NCBI GenBank assembly: GCA_003342815.1
Contig: PTEX01000140.1
Location: 1-64,000, forward strand
Direction: 5' to 3'
Length of the DNA stretch: 64,000 bases
From: Eudromia elegans
Taxonomy: Eukaryota > Chordata > Aves > Tinamiformes > Tinamidae
Made by a program: the position numbers and the translations under genes. The notes under the pieces were generated by a model that made no database searches, had not been told where the DNA came from, and worked only from the letters and a program-made list of their open reading frames with translations. Below, in pieces: positions 32,948 through 46,437 of this stretch. The stretch's first letter is position 1. The number at the start of each line of letters is the position of its first letter.

Positions 32948-35900
32948 CAGGCAAGAGTAAGTCTGAAAATTCCCTCTTGGGAAGAGTACAATTAGACAGC
33001 ATATGCACCTGTATATCTTCAACCTTCTAAAAGAGTGCTTGTATTTCCCCCCCTAACCACATGCTTGAATTATGCTGATCGGGAGCATTCTGCAAAATAT
33101 GAGTGCCAAGATTTACTGCTCCTTCATCTATTTTTTAATTCCAGGGTTCTTCTCGGACTTTTCCCCAGACATTTCCACCTTCCATAGATACCTTTTTCTT
33201 TGTTTACTTTGGCTACAAATTCAAGTATCTTGTCTCTGCTGAAAATATGGGCAAAAGATTTGTGAGAAAAGGTTCTCACATAAAAACCCAGTTTTGGAAC
33301 AGATCCAGAGGAGTGACAAATCTGATAACATCAAAGACGGAACATTTGAAACTGGGATTTAGGCAGAACAGCTTTTCCAACAAATTGCAGTCTCTATAAA
33401 TTCACCCTTTCCTAAACATCTGAGCCCCTTTATTTGTTTATTTTCCTAGCTTTGCTGAAAGAAAGGCTGAAACAACTTTGGGAAAAAAATAGCAGCGAAG
33501 TTGTTGAACGGAAACCAGCCCCGTTACTGTAAACAGTGCCTCTCCACAAACTACGCAGCTGTACAAAGCACACACAATGCGGGGGACCCTCAGCATCATT
33601 AAGCAACTTCCCCTCCTCATGAAACAATCCCTTCAATAAAGCAATTACAATAGCATCGTGGACCGGGGGAACAAGGGAAGAAAAAAAAAAATAACCTTAC
33701 CAGCTTCTCCTACAGTATAGGGCTGAAAGGAGAACAAAACCCCCAGCTGCCGTATCACACGCAATTGGTCTCCCAGAATGAATTGGCTGAAAGACCTCTC
33801 AAAGGCTAAAGTCTTTCGTCCCCTCTTCAGCTCCCTCTCTCCGAGTCTCCTCACAAAGCCATTCTCCTATTCCCTAATCCTCACACAGGAAAGAGAAGCA
33901 CACACCAAATGACTCCAGCAGGAACGAGCCTCCTGGGAGGTGGGGGAAGCGATTCTGCTGGCACTCAACCATCGCGGCAGGCTAATCCTCGGAGAGGGTG
34001 TCCAAACAAGCTCGCCTCCGCACTGGTCATTCGGGCAGCACAGCCCCTGCAAGCAGCCCCTTCATGGCAAGGCACGGGAAAAGTGCACATCCCCATTCAT
34101 CACCCTCCCAGCCACTCATTTCTGGCATGAGCACACCCCTTGGTACTTGGGAGAGGTCCCTGGGTACATCCCAGCTAGAAGGATTTAGCCTTTTGTTTTT
34201 AATTAGCTACGTGACTTCCTAAGGCTGCTATTGGGCCTTTTTTTTTTTTTTGTTTAAGTGAACATTTAAGGTAAATAAACCTTAAATAGTTCAAACAGGA
34301 GGAGAGGATAACAACAATAATGTTCCCTCCAGATAATAAATAATCAAAACACATAAAAGCAAAAAGATGCTACAGGCATGAAATTGATAGCATTAGGACT
34401 CACCATAACTAAAAACAATATAGAAAGCAGCACTGCCTCCCAAAAATGCTTGTGATACAATCGGAGTAAACTATTGCATTTCTTAGGAGGAGGAAATATT
34501 TCTATATACATTCCCAGGGACAGCATTTTCTTCCAGATAATCTGTCTTGAAAGCATGCCATAGATATCAAGATAACATACTCTACCAATGCTCTACTTTA
34601 CAAGAAAGCTTTAAATCTTTGTTAAAAATAATGTTGTTGTCATGCTAGTTTTTAATGCAAGCTTTACCGTTCTGTGATATACTGAGGCCCAGGAATACAC
34701 AGCTGCCAGAAAGTAAATCAAAGAGCCAGAAAAGCAGATGGCTTAATTTCACATCTTAAATGATGGCTGTGAGCCTTCCAGTAATAATTTATAAGGAGAC
34801 TTCCTCCTGCTTGTTCTTCTGCTCGGCAGCATGCTGCTTGGGCCTTTCAAACAAAATAAATAGACTTCAAAACACCAGCTTCAAACACACTAACACTTAC
34901 CACTGCTATTTCAACCTGACACAGGCTGACTTTGTTCCTCTGTGACCCTGGACAGAAAACTGAGGTGACAGTTTGATGGATGAGGTCTTTTTTCACAATG
35001 TGGATTGTGACTTCCCTGCTCTGTCTCCCTATTATTGCTTATCTGAAGGAGATGCAGAGAGCAGAGGAGGATCTTCCACCCCACAGAGACATTTTAACAA
35101 CGAAAATGAACCAACTATGTGCAGTGTATGGCTGGGATATCATTTTTTTCCTGCCTTAGAGATGGAAACTGGGGGAACCCCCTTCCATTTTTATCAGTAT
35201 TTGGGAGTAAGAGTTGGTTTGGAAGACAGTCCAAGGAGAGGAATTTATGGCAATAGTTTACTCTGAATCTTATTCTAATTTAAGCAAGCAGCAGGAGCAG
35301 CAGGGAAGGAAGGAAGGGTTTATTCATTTATTTATTTATGATCAAAGAGGGCTTGGAACTTTGTGAATTTTCTTTTACCTATGTTAATTTAATTGCTTTA
35401 CCAGTATTCATAGATAAATCTTTACAACATTCCTTATTGCATAAAATTATAACAAAATACCAGAGGAGTCATAAATACTCAAAAAAAAATGGTGTCTGCA
35501 AATCCAGTATTTGAATGCAGATTCTCTGTTAAAGTGAGTTTAGAAATCTTTTAAAAAGATTAATGTACCTAAACAAAAAAAAAATACCAGTTTGAAAAAG
35601 ATGAATCTTCCCTAAAATGAAAGGCTCAATCTTCCATAAACTCAAGGTCATTAACATTATATCCAAAAATATGAAGTAAGTCTCTGATTTCTTTAAAGAG
35701 GAAAAGAGATTCCCAATAACTTCATGTCTTTTTTTCTTCATGTTCATTTAATTATGTCATATATCTGAGTTCATTATGATCCTACTACTGGAGGGCCTCG
35801 AATCTCTGATTTTGTGGGTAGAAACTGAGGCCAAATGACCAGGACCAAGGACGCCTATGGCAGAAAGCCAAATCTCTGCTAGTTCACAGTAGCACCCCAT

Positions 35901-37419
35901 GCTGCACCCCATGACCAGTGTCCCTACTTTTTTATATATCGTATATTTGCTATCACCAATTATATTGCCATTGTTTCTAGTCCATTAAAGGCATTTCAAC
36001 AGCAATAATTAGTCACAAATGCGAGAATATTATTTACATTTTGAAAAATCTTTTGTCTTTCCAAAAAGATTTTATTCTATGTGACAGTTTTTATGTACTT
36101 TTGTATTTATGTGTTTTTTTCTTCTGTAGAAATAATGTGAACCCAATTTATGAAAATATTGAAGGATAACCAAATGGAAATAGGAGATCGATACCAAAGA
36201 ATAAACAAGCAAAAACTTGTAAAATGCACGTATACTACCATGCAAGTATATATAACGCAAAGTTAGCTTTTGGTATCACCCATGCCACTGAGTATTTTTC
36301 TAAGAACTGCTTCAGAATTATCCACTTGCTTTAGCTGAGACCCACTCAAGGTGGGAATGAAGCAGAGCAAAAGTCATGCGGTGTGAATTTCACCTCTTAA
36401 AAAGGAATCTTTTAAAAGATGTACTTGTGAGCCATTTATCTCCCAGTAACAGCTTCCCAGGTACTGTCACTGTTTCTTTGTCTCTCTAACAACCTGAGAA
36501 CATTCACATTATAAAGAAGGAAATACATTAAATGTTCTATAAACAACAAGAACAGTTCAGGGACCTGTTTAGCACCTCTAAATAACAAAGTTCATTCTTT
36601 CAAGCATGTAATTAACTATGACACAGTACAAATGAGAAGAGTTCTAACCTGTCAAATTAGAGAGTGAATGGATTCCACTCAGTTCAAAAATTAAAGTCAC
36701 TTCTACCCAGAAGCCAGATGAAACTAGTTTGCATAGAAAAACAAGCAAATATACAAACAAAAAAGCTCAGAATAGGACACAACAATAAAAGCAGCAAGCC
36801 ATATAAAGCACTCATTTTTCCCTGCTCTTTATAGAACGTAACTTTCAGACTCATGGAAAATATGTGAAGGAACTGATCTTTAGAAAATATCAAGCTAACT
36901 TGCTTTCCTGTGTAGTTCTTCCTCTGTTTGCTCCCCTTTTCTCTGTGTATTATGTGGAATATACTTTATTTACATTGACACCCTTTTGTGTTTTTTCAAA
37001 AAAAAAATAAGGTGAGGACACTGGATAATAGCCCTACATATTTAATAGTAATCACAAGTGCATTTCCAGTCATCTTTCCCACAAGCAGAATGGTGCAAGC
37101 ATACTGAAAATTATTCCAGCAAAAATGAACATTAAAGGTTACCAAGCTCTTTGAGAATCACTGGTGTGACCGATCAGTGCAGCCTACTGCACTTTGATTT
37201 AGATTGCTGACTTGCTTGTAAAAGAAACTTTCAATAATTCCTAGAGGTGGTGTAGAAAATGGAGGTAGCCTATCTTCATGAACAGAAAGAAATACATACT
37301 TGAAGGCTACACACATCATACAACTTGAAGCACTTGTTCTAGAAGCATAATTCCATAAAGGGTCACTTATTGAGTCACAGAATCACAGGATGATTGGGGT
37401 TGGAAGGGACCTCTAGAGA

Positions 37420-38012
37420 TCATCTAGTCCAACCCCCAGCTCCAGCAGGGACCCCTAGAGCACTGGACACAGGGTGGCACTCCACAGCCTCTCTGGGCAG
37501 CCTGTTCCAGGGCTCCGTCACCCTCACAGGAAAGAAGTTCTTCCTCACATGGAGATAGCACTGCCTGTTTTTCAGTTTGTACCCATTACTCCTTGTTCTG
37601 TCACTTGCCACCACAAAGAAGAGTTTGGCCCCATCCTCCCTACATTCTCCTCTCAGGCACTTACACATGCTGAACAGATCCCCTCTCAGTCTTCCCCAGG
37701 CTAAACAGGCCCAGCTTGCTTTGTCTTTCCTCATAGGATAGATGCTTCAGTCCCTTAAGCATCTTTGTTGCTCCACCCTGGACCATCTGTAGAAGATCCC
37801 TATCCCTCTTGCACTGGGGAGCCCATAACTGCACCCAGTACTCCAGGTGCAGCCTCACCAGGGCTGAGCAGAGGGGCTAGATGCCCTCCCTCGACCTGCT
37901 GGCAATGCTCCTCCTGATGCAGGCCAGGATCCAATTTGCCTTCTTGGCCATGAGGACACATTGCTGCCTCATGGTTAACGTTGTCAACCAGGACTCCCAA
38001 GTCCCTCTCCAT
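37420..38012 (-). pseudogene. CR1 ORF2 C-terminal part in three frames
   Basis: Three overlapping minus-strand frames carry successive parts of the C-terminal ORF2 region: 37800-38012 (MERDLGVLVDNVNHEAAMCP, then out of register), 37661-37858 ([20 protein letters not shown], then [15 protein letters not shown]) and 37420-37734 ([20 protein letters not shown], then [14 protein letters not shown]). Moving between frames shows at least two frameshifts. The order matches an intact CR1 C-terminus, so this is decay rather than rearrangement. Confidence 0.9.
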
Positions 38013-38048
38013 GGATCTACTTTCCAGCAGATCAGCCCCTAATCTGTG

Positions 38049-38480
38049 CTAGTGCCTGGGATTATTACTGCCCAGGTGCAGGACCCTGCACTTGTCCTTG
38101 TTGAACCTCATGAGGTTCCTCCTTGCCCAACTCTCCATCCTTTCCAGGTCCCTCTGGATGGCAGCACAGCCCTCCAGAGTGTTGGCTACTCCACCCAGTT
38201 TGGTGTCATCCATCCAGTCATGCAATGCTATGGTCCATTGTAGAAGGCTATCAGGTTCATAAAACATGAATTTAGTGAATCCATACTGGCTACTCTTGAT
38301 CACTTTCTTTTCATTCTCATGCCTAGAGAGGGTCTCTCGGAGGAGCTGCACCATCAGCTTTCCAGGGATGGAGGTTAGGCTGATGGGCCTGTAGTTTCCT
38401 GTCTCCTCCCTCTTGCCTTTTTTGAAGACTGCAGTGACATTGGTTTCTTCCAGTCCTCTGGCACCTCCCCCGCTCTCCAT
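38049..38480 (-). pseudogene. CR1 reverse-transcriptase fragment fused across a deletion
   Basis: This frame of about 143 residues starts with [28 protein letters not shown] and SSQYGFTK, then passes through a short junction and continues as [40 protein letters not shown] and [13 protein letters not shown]. The KAFDTV motif and the [13 protein letters not shown] block are missing. Only the DD of the catalytic FADD box remains. Although the frame stays open over the junction, the product lacks the residues needed for polymerase activity. Confidence 0.92.
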
Positions 38481-38689
38481 GAGTTCTCCAAGATGATGGA
38501 GAGTGACTAAGCAACAACCGCTGTCAGTTCCCTCAGCACTCTTGGGTGTATCCCATCCAGGCCCATAGATTTATGGATGTCCATTTTGCCTAAAAATCTC
38601 CAGCTCAGTCCCCCTCGACCGTCGGAAAGACTTCCTCTCTCCTGGTTTTCTCTGTTGTATCTGGGCTCCGTAGTTCGTGGGGACCAGCC

Positions 38690-39010
38690 TTAGCAGTGAA
38701 GACAGAAGCAAAGAAGGCATTTAGTAACTGCCTTCTCTGCATCCTCCACCACCAAGGCACCCTCCCCATTCAGCAGTGGACTAACATTTTCCCTAGTTTT
38801 CCCCTTGCTGCTAATGTATTTGTAGAAGCCCTTCCTGTTATCCTTGACATCTCTCACTAGTTCTAATTCCAAACGGGCCATGGTCTTCCTCGTTGCATCC
38901 CTGCATTCTCTGATAATGTGCCTATATTGCTGCTGTGTGGCCTGGCCCTTTTTCCACATTATGTATGTGCCCTTTTTTTCATTAAGTTTACCCAACAGCT
39001 CCTTGCCCAT
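38690..39010 (-). pseudogene. CR1 ORF2 linker between endonuclease and reverse transcriptase
   Basis: The minus-strand frame holds the conserved linker upstream of the reverse transcriptase: MWKKGQATQQQYRHIIRECR, then LELVRDVKDNRKGFYKYISS, then KGKTRENVSPLLNGEGALVV. In intact CR1 this joins the apurinic-like endonuclease to the polymerase. The endonuclease itself is absent, lost to 5' truncation at about 39012. The frame fails just before the reverse transcriptase begins. Confidence 0.93.
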
Positions 39011-39012
39011 CC

Positions 39013-42000
39013 ATTAATATGAATGCCTTAATTAATATAAAATTAATATTAAAATGTTACTATTCATAGGTAAGGTTTTTTACTGTTCTTATATATATAT
39101 AGCCAGCATATAACATATTCATATCGAATTTCAGGACCATTCTTCATCTACGTCACATTAACTGGCTTCTGAGCAAGACACACTGTGACCATTATGTGTC
39201 ATCACATGGTGACAATTCTGCAGACTGGAAGAGCAGAGAATTGGTGAGAAGGAAGGAGGTTTGTGTTATTCAAGGAGGCAAACAATATAAAATGAGAGCC
39301 AGCTGAAGTAAAAGAAGGAAGAAATGAAGATTATTATACAGAGTTAACTATGGGAAGAACTACACAAGTTAGTATTTCATTTAGACAAGGGCTTTCAGGT
39401 AGATGTTCCTTTGGATTTGGTTTGCATAGACTCAGTCTAAGCCATTCTCTCTTTGCTTTTGCTTTGGAGTGGAATGAAAATAAGAATTCGGCAGTTCTAC
39501 TGGGTTTACATTAGGAATGCAGGTGTGAAACTGAGGGTATCTGGCATGTAATTTCCAAGCATGCAAGACCAGATGCAAGCGCGTAGGCTAGGTACTTGCG
39601 TGCATGTTTCAGTCTTCCTAAATGTTTGTCAGAAGAACAAAATGAAAACAGCTGATTGAAGGAACAGCCTCAGGCACCCCTTCCTGTGGTCTGTAAAGAG
39701 TTAGATCTTTATCTGTCTTCTTTCCATATGCTAAAGCAAGAGAAGTGTCATTCTCTGTAAACTGAGCAAAAAATGTATTGCCTATGCTACTTGCTAGCAC
39801 TGTTTAAGATGCTCTAGCATCTTAAACATGTGGCATGCTGATTAGGGAAGGGCCAGGTCAGAGATGAGCTCACACGGTCATTTTGGATTGTGAAGTGTTG
39901 CTCATAGGCAACCAGGAATAGTCCGTGTAATCCAGGGAGACATGTAAAGAGAATTGTATTGAGAAGGCTGAAAGGTCTTGAAAATCTTCCCCCACCAAGA
40001 ATTTGTAATCCCTTCAGAGCTTAAAAGCAAACATCTGCAGAAAAAATTCTAGGCTTGACCTCTCAGGCTGTCAGTCCTTTGGATGGGATAGGTATCTTTT
40101 CTGTTCTTTGGAGATTTGTGTCACAGTGGAATTCCAAATCCAGTTAAAACCTTTGAATAGCAATACAGTGAAAACATATAGACAAAGATTTACTTAGTGA
40201 TAATCTTGCCTTTTTTTTTTTTCTGGTACAGAGAAAAATTAATATAGTTAATCTGAGTGTATTTCAGAAGAGGCAGGAGAAATAAGGAAGAAATTGGCAG
40301 AAAGCATATGGTATGAATAACTTAGAGATATCAGTCCTGCAGACCTCTGCAAACACAGGCATCGTCGATGCCTTGACTCTAATCAGACTCCATACATGAT
40401 GCCTACTCACAAGGACAGGAACTCCCTGCATTGAGCTGTAACGTAAGCACTATTACACTTTCACGCCCTCATTGAAGATTTCTCCTAAGAGTTACCATCG
40501 CATTCACATGACAAGAAACATGACTTATCTGGATATTATCCAATAATGTACATACAGAAAGTGGCAGAATCCTAGGTGTGAGAAAAGCCTCAGTTAATAC
40601 CATGCACCACTCTTGCTGCGAGAAAACACAGGGTTTTTCATTTGTTCAGAATAAAGCAAGGTAAACTTGTCTGATGCCCAGGATGGATTTCACAACCAGG
40701 GTTCCATAGACAGTGGGCTCCAAATGCAATGCTATGGCCCAAAACTCAAAGGACATGGGAAGGGCCTTGGAAAAGCAGCTTGGCAAGGCTGGAAAAACTG
40801 ACCAGCATCTATGAGCAGTCACATTCCCATGTGAGCTGAATGCCCTTTGGGCACTGCAAGTGCTGCCTGCTCCAAGCACCACTGCCACCACCACCCTGTG
40901 TCGCCTAGAGGCCACTGCAGATCCAGCATCACAAAGGAGAGTCTCAGGCTGAACCACCAGGCATAAGTAACCTGGGAAAAAAATTCTGAATGTTTTATTC
41001 CACATAGAATGTAGCCATAGCTTCCTTTAGGTTTCATTTATGTATATATTAAAAAGTGAAATTATCTAAAATGCAATTTATTTAGGATATTAATCTTTAC
41101 AAATCAGCTATCTTGAATTCTGCTTTTGCCCAGGCTTCTCTAGCAGTCTCCATGTTGTCAATCCAATTCAATGAAATCAATGTACATGCAAACATACTTC
41201 AAACACACCCTCACACAGAAGGTCCCATCTGCTTAATCAATTCTACCTTAAACTATGCAAACTTTGTGTCAAGGCAAAATCTAACTTTATTCTAATACAA
41301 TAAATTCACAATAAGTACCGTCCTTAATACAGACAGAGATGCCATGGAAAAAAATAAAGTACAACCAATTGATGCAGCATTACAAAAACAGGTATCCTTT
41401 CCAAGAGCAGTTCTGTTGATGCTGGCAGATATTCATTCAACAAAGTCTTGTGACTTTGTGAGAAGGACTGAATCTCATTAGTGTTAAAGTATTATTATGT
41501 TATTCCATGCTGCTGGGAGCAAATTTAGATTTAGTTTCTGCATAGCTGTTTCCAGGATTGTCAGGCCTGAGCAGATGTACTCACTAGTGAAACTGCAATG
41601 GATCATCCTTATAAGAGAAATGAATATTTACAGTTCCAAATGAAGAGAGGCAGGAAGACACCCGATATCTGTTTTTAAAGATATTTCCAGAGTCTCAGGT
41701 TTCCCTCTTCCCCTGTACCTCTAAAGAGGAAAGGCTCCCTCCTATGGTTAAACTGTGCAAAACCAGGAGCACCACAGTTGCAATGCTTAATAATAGATCC
41801 TTCAGACACAAAGTCGCTTCATAGATAAGCTAAGCAGTTTACTACCTTAGGAAAGAAAATGATAAAAAAAAGAGAAAATCTATTATTTATGCAGGATGCC
41901 TACTTCTATTTACATCAAAAATTCTCTTAATCTTTGATGATCTTAATATTAGTTATGACGATATGATTTGGTGATCCCTATACCATGTAAAAACAGCATC

Positions 42001-45000
42001 AATCTTAGTTTGAAAATGAGAACTTAATGCCAATCACAAACATTCAGTCCACCCAGAGACATTATCTTTATAATATTTTCATAGCTAAAAAATAGCATGT
42101 TGAACAGAGAAGGGCCAGGTTTCTGAATATTAGATAGAAAAAACTAATGAAGATACAATGCATAAAATAAGTAAATATCTTTTACATTAGAGCTAAGCTA
42201 TTAAATTTATAAAGTTTACTAAATGAAATAGAACACTTTAAAGAAATTTATTACATAATTTGATCCCTACTTATGACTTGTTCTTCACTTTTATGGTTCG
42301 TTTTCCTACACAGTGAAGCAAACAACCTGAAACCACAAACTTTGAATTAACAAACCAAAGTGTTCACAATCTGTACTTTTACTTTTCTGCAAGAAATAAC
42401 ATCTGTACTCTCAGCCCAATAAAATAATACCATTTACCTAAATAGTATAAGCATGCCAAGAGCAGGGGAAAAAATGTTAAAAACAATATTCAGTTGTTCT
42501 TTTTGAAACAGATTGTGGTTTTTAAATTTCCTTTATTACAATTACAGCAAGTAAACTCTTTCACCAAGTCTCTTTGGGCAGCTCGGTTTACATTCAAGTC
42601 TACCAGACTTAACATGAGTTGTCAAGAGTTCTTGGTTTCAACTGTTTTTATGACAATGGTATTTAATATGTCTTACAAAATCATGGAGACTCTGCTCCTT
42701 GGCTCCTTTAAATTAATCATTGTTGTTCATTAAACATTGTTGTTAAACTGAAAGAAGACACAGTGGCTTTTAAATGTGTTTCTTCAACATAGTTTCCATT
42801 TTAGGAGGCTCCAGTCTTGGTTTTTCACTTGTTGCATTTCAGTCTCAATACCTGCAGTATGTGACCAAGTACAATAAACAGCCTCTTGACTGCTAAGATT
42901 TTATTATGGTACGCTCAACACCTGCACCAGTGCACTTTCCATTAAAGGACTACAGTAAATGTTTATATAGCTACCAGGAGAGTTTATTAATGCAAACGAA
43001 AATTATAGCAGAGAGATCATCCTTTTCAGTAATTAAAATCTACATTAAAATGTAGATCTGTATATACACAATTCTCTTAGGCATCTTTGATTAGTGAAAA
43101 GGGAGGTATAAAATTAACCTTGATCACGTGGTAAGAAATCTCTGATTTGTTCTGCATAGCAGATTTTCAGAGAGTTTAAACAGTCATAGTTTTTACTAAG
43201 GACAAAAGGAGAACTTTAAGTTGGATGCAAATGTTCAGCAAAAGGGCAAATAAACTTCAGTGCCAGCAAGATTTTCTGAAGGCATTCACAGTCTGATCTA
43301 GCTTCCACATAAGCCGAAAGGATGATGTGTACTGACTTTACTGGCAATTGTATTGGATCCTAACTGGGTGGCTTGAGTGTTTGTGCACCGTCTTTCTCAG
43401 GGCCCCAGCACATTTCCCAGAAAAGTCAAGTGGAGCCAGCTCAGTCCTCTGTAAGCAAGGATCTGCACAGGGCTGGCATGGGAAGAGAAAGGCTTAGGAC
43501 AAGCATCTGAAGTGCACTTAAGACCAGATAGCTTTTAATCAGTTTTCATTTCCTCAGCTGGTCAGCGTCTCAACAGGCAGCCTGTCAGATGTGATTTGAA
43601 CACTGTGACAGGGCACTGGAAAAACAGCTGGGACATCTGGTCAGATGCTCCAGTCAAGAGGATCCCAAGTTTTCAGGCAAACACGATCAAATCCTAATAA
43701 TAGCACAATGTGTAGGAGATATTTCTTTTTTTTTAAAAAAAGAAAGACTTCATCGAGTGCGTCCTCTAGTAAAACAGAGTAACACAAAAAACTCTAAGGA
43801 TTTCACAGCTTTGTATATAGTTATTTACACACAAACAAATATCTTGTTAGGAGAATCATCAGAGCAAGAGGCTAGCTTTAGCAAACATAAATGATAAATC
43901 AGAAAATCCCCGAGAGGAGTGGCCTTTAGAAATGTAATTGCCAGCAGCAGCCAGAGCCTTTCGTATTTCACATGTAACATGTAAATCAACTTTATATACT
44001 ATCTTCATCCATTTACTTCATTGCCATTACTCTGCTAAATTACCTTAGAATGCATTTATCTTCAAGACTAGGTAAAAACTACAATTCTGTTAAAATAAAG
44101 ACTGTCACTAATAAATACATAATTTTAGTCAATTGCACTAGTTCATGATATGAAAACATAGTGACTTCTTCCTCATCTTACTTCTTGACCATTTCCCAGC
44201 TTCTCTTCTAAGAGACTACATCTGTTTTCTTCATCTTGGTATATGAAAAGATTCCCCCAGGTCTCCACATGGACCAGGACTGGGAAATTGGACAGAGCTG
44301 TTCAGGGTGTTTCTGTCACAATAACTCGGCAAATTAGTCTTAATGTCCAGAAATAGACTGCACCAGATTTCAGGTTGTGACACCTTTTGATCCTTCTTTC
44401 TGGCCCAGCCTTATTCATAGATGTGAATGACAAACTAATCTCTTCTGAGTGGAAATCATTTTGTGAGATAAGTATCACACACACCCCAACTCCTGTGGTG
44501 TAACAACATTTTAAGCATTGTACTCTAGGAATGCCAAGTTTTCTATAATGAAGTATTTGGCTTCATTACGATGAGGTAATGGAAGTAATGTTGAAAGCAT
44601 TTGGAGTAATATGGAGTAACATATGCAAAATGTTTTGTTTTTCAGTTGTGTCACTTCAGGCCACAGAACAACCAGCGCCTGGGACTAACTCAAGGACAAG
44701 ATGCCTCATCTCTCATTCATAGAAGTAGTCTCTTTGAATTCAACAAGCTTACTTAAGTGAATCTACATTAATCAGACCATAAACTTTCTAATTCCACAGC
44801 ATACCTTTACCAAATCATTCAGACATCCCAGCTTTTTGCTGCTGCTGAATTATACCCACATGTATTCTTTCTCTGCATGTGTGTGTGTATGGACACATAC
44901 ACACGTATATATGCTAATATATACACATGCATACCCATTGCTAAAATGATATAGAATAAAGAACAACAGGATAAATGTCCCTATTTCTCAAAATCCCATA

Positions 45001-45240
45001 AAAGCTTGACAACGTGTCTCTATGTTTCTGTCCTTGGAGATCTTGCGGAGCTTTAGACACCCCAGTGAAGTCTTAAACATGCACCCTATTTAAATAAGAA
45101 TGGAGGTAAATCTACTGTTTGGCAGGAACGGTGCCTCCAAAGACAGATGCTTTCCACTGTTACCATTTGTGCTGCTGAAAGTCGTGCTCTGAGCCTTGCA
45201 TTCTGGCCAGAACTTTGTTGGGCCCCTTTCAGAGGCCCTG
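39013..45240. other. Gene-less AT-rich DNA
   Basis: No exon, RNA gene or named interspersed repeat was supported. A mixed CA/TA/TG microsatellite lies at 44874-44935. Stretches around 43540-43700 and 43900-44050 are complex and repeat-free. A 119-codon minus-strand frame at 40646-41005 shows no domain and is taken as chance. Confidence 0.5.
44874..44935. repeat. Compound (TG)n / (CA)n / (TA)n microsatellite
   Basis: About 60 bases of mostly alternating purine and pyrimidine: TGTGTGTGTGTAT, then CACATACACACGTATATATG and ATATATACACATGCATAC. Confidence 0.88.
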
Positions 45241-45249
45241 GCAAAGGTC

Positions 45250-45388
45250 ACGCTCCCCGCGCGAGGGGGTCGGCCTCGCGCCCTAGGAGCAGGGCTCGGA
45301 GAATAGTGCCGCGCACCGCACATTGTGCTGGGAGGCTCATAGTCAGCACTGCTTATGCTGCATCATGCAGCGAATCAGCACAACGCGT
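45250..45388. promoter_or_regulatory. Small CpG cluster, possible promoter or enhancer
   Basis: I count about fourteen CpG in 140 bases, including CCCCGCGCGAGG, CTCGCGCC, GCCGCGCACCG and ACGCGTC, in the middle of CpG-poor DNA. It is shorter than typical promoter islands. No splice signal or open frame tied to it is convincing. It could be a minor promoter, an intragenic island or a remnant of a CpG-rich element. Confidence 0.45.
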
Positions 45389-46417
45389 CTGACAGCTGGA
45401 GGGCATTTTCCATCGCAGCAGCTCTTTCATAAAGGCAAACCTTTTTTTTCTGTGAATTTCTGTCCTTTGAATAGTAGTTGGGACAAGGGTAATTTCTCAG
45501 AGCCGACCTTCTGGGGTACTGATGAATGCATTTTCTGAGAGCATTGGAAGAAAAGAAATAGTCATGGAAGTCTTGTCATTAACACAAAATTAAATCTTGT
45601 AAAAAACATTTCCTATAAGTAAGCAAAATGTGACAGTGGAAATGATCTTGTGGAGAGAGAAATGGGTATTAATAGACCATTTTGAATTTTGCACCTCATT
45701 CTGCCTCTACTGCGTGCTTCCACTGTGACCTTGGTAATCCTGAGCTTGCTGTTCTTTCCTTACCTGTCCTTAAAACGCAGATACTGTTCTCTCAAAAGAC
45801 AAGCATTGTTAGGAAAAAGCCATTAAACTTTATGAGATAGCCTGCTATGCTGTGGCGGAGTCTCGTAAAAAATGTCTTCCGCCTATAAAGTCTATAAATA
45901 AAAGATATATATGAGAGAAGATTATCCTAGAAGATCTATAACTCACAGTTACGCCTTCATATTTTTATTTCGTCATTTTGAATTATTTAAAGAAATTGAT
46001 TATGAAAATACCAACCTTTTCTTTTTGGTATTATAAGAAATAGATTGGTGGGTAAAGTTGCTACAGTCTTTAAAACTATTTAGCATTTTTATTGCTCCAC
46101 TAGGGAGGTTAGTATTATCTTTCAGAAATTATTTACACATTACTGATCAAGCAAAGTAACAAAAAACCCCTGTTCATTGGAATGTCCTTTTTACTACTGA
46201 TCTTTTCACTGAACGAGTAGAAATAATCATAAATCTGAGGAGAGATTTATGATATGTAGCAGTTATCTGGTCATTTTGCCTATGCAGAATTTCATTTTTT
46301 GAAGGATTCTCTTACAATTTAATAAGACATTCTAATCGTCTTCAACAAATCATACTTTCTCCTGTGCAGCAATACAGAAAGTGGAACTACTGAACACCCA
46401 AGAACTCCACTCATACC

Positions 46418-46437
46418 AAAAAAAAAAAAAAAAAAAA
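46418..46437. repeat. Poly-A tract
   Basis: Twenty A residues, with no retrocopy recognised upstream. Confidence 0.9.

Larger units (their letters stand above)
29166..37373. other. Gene-less AT-rich DNA
   Basis: No exon or named interspersed repeat was supported. Contents are a 32-base tandem duplication (31616-31678), a pair of PBX-MEIS-like sites (32583-32614), a long polypyrimidine tract (32890-32947), a mildly CpG-enriched stretch (33945-34055) and GGAA/TTTA short repeats near 35305-35340. Open frames are short and featureless. Confidence 0.5.
37374..39012 (-). mobile_element. CR1 LINE copy E, longest copy, internally deleted
   Basis: The 3' end is at about 37374 (plus strand GAGTCACAGAATCACAGGATGATT, then GGTTGGAAGGGACC). 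Reading the minus strand from the truncated end at 39012, the order is ORF2 linker, reverse-transcriptase N-terminal part, a deletion, the sequence after the catalytic box, C-terminal domain and 3' tail. Near 38212-38240 the [12 protein letters not shown] block is joined almost directly to DDTKLGG, removing roughly the central palm of the enzyme. Several frameshifts break the rest. The 5' boundary abuts AT-rich DNA with TTAATTAATAT-type repeats. It is an immobile relic. Confidence 0.95.

Noticed and set aside
32778..33022. Lysine-rich minus-strand frames near 32.8-33.0 kb
   Set aside because: Same reason: they read through a long T/C tract.
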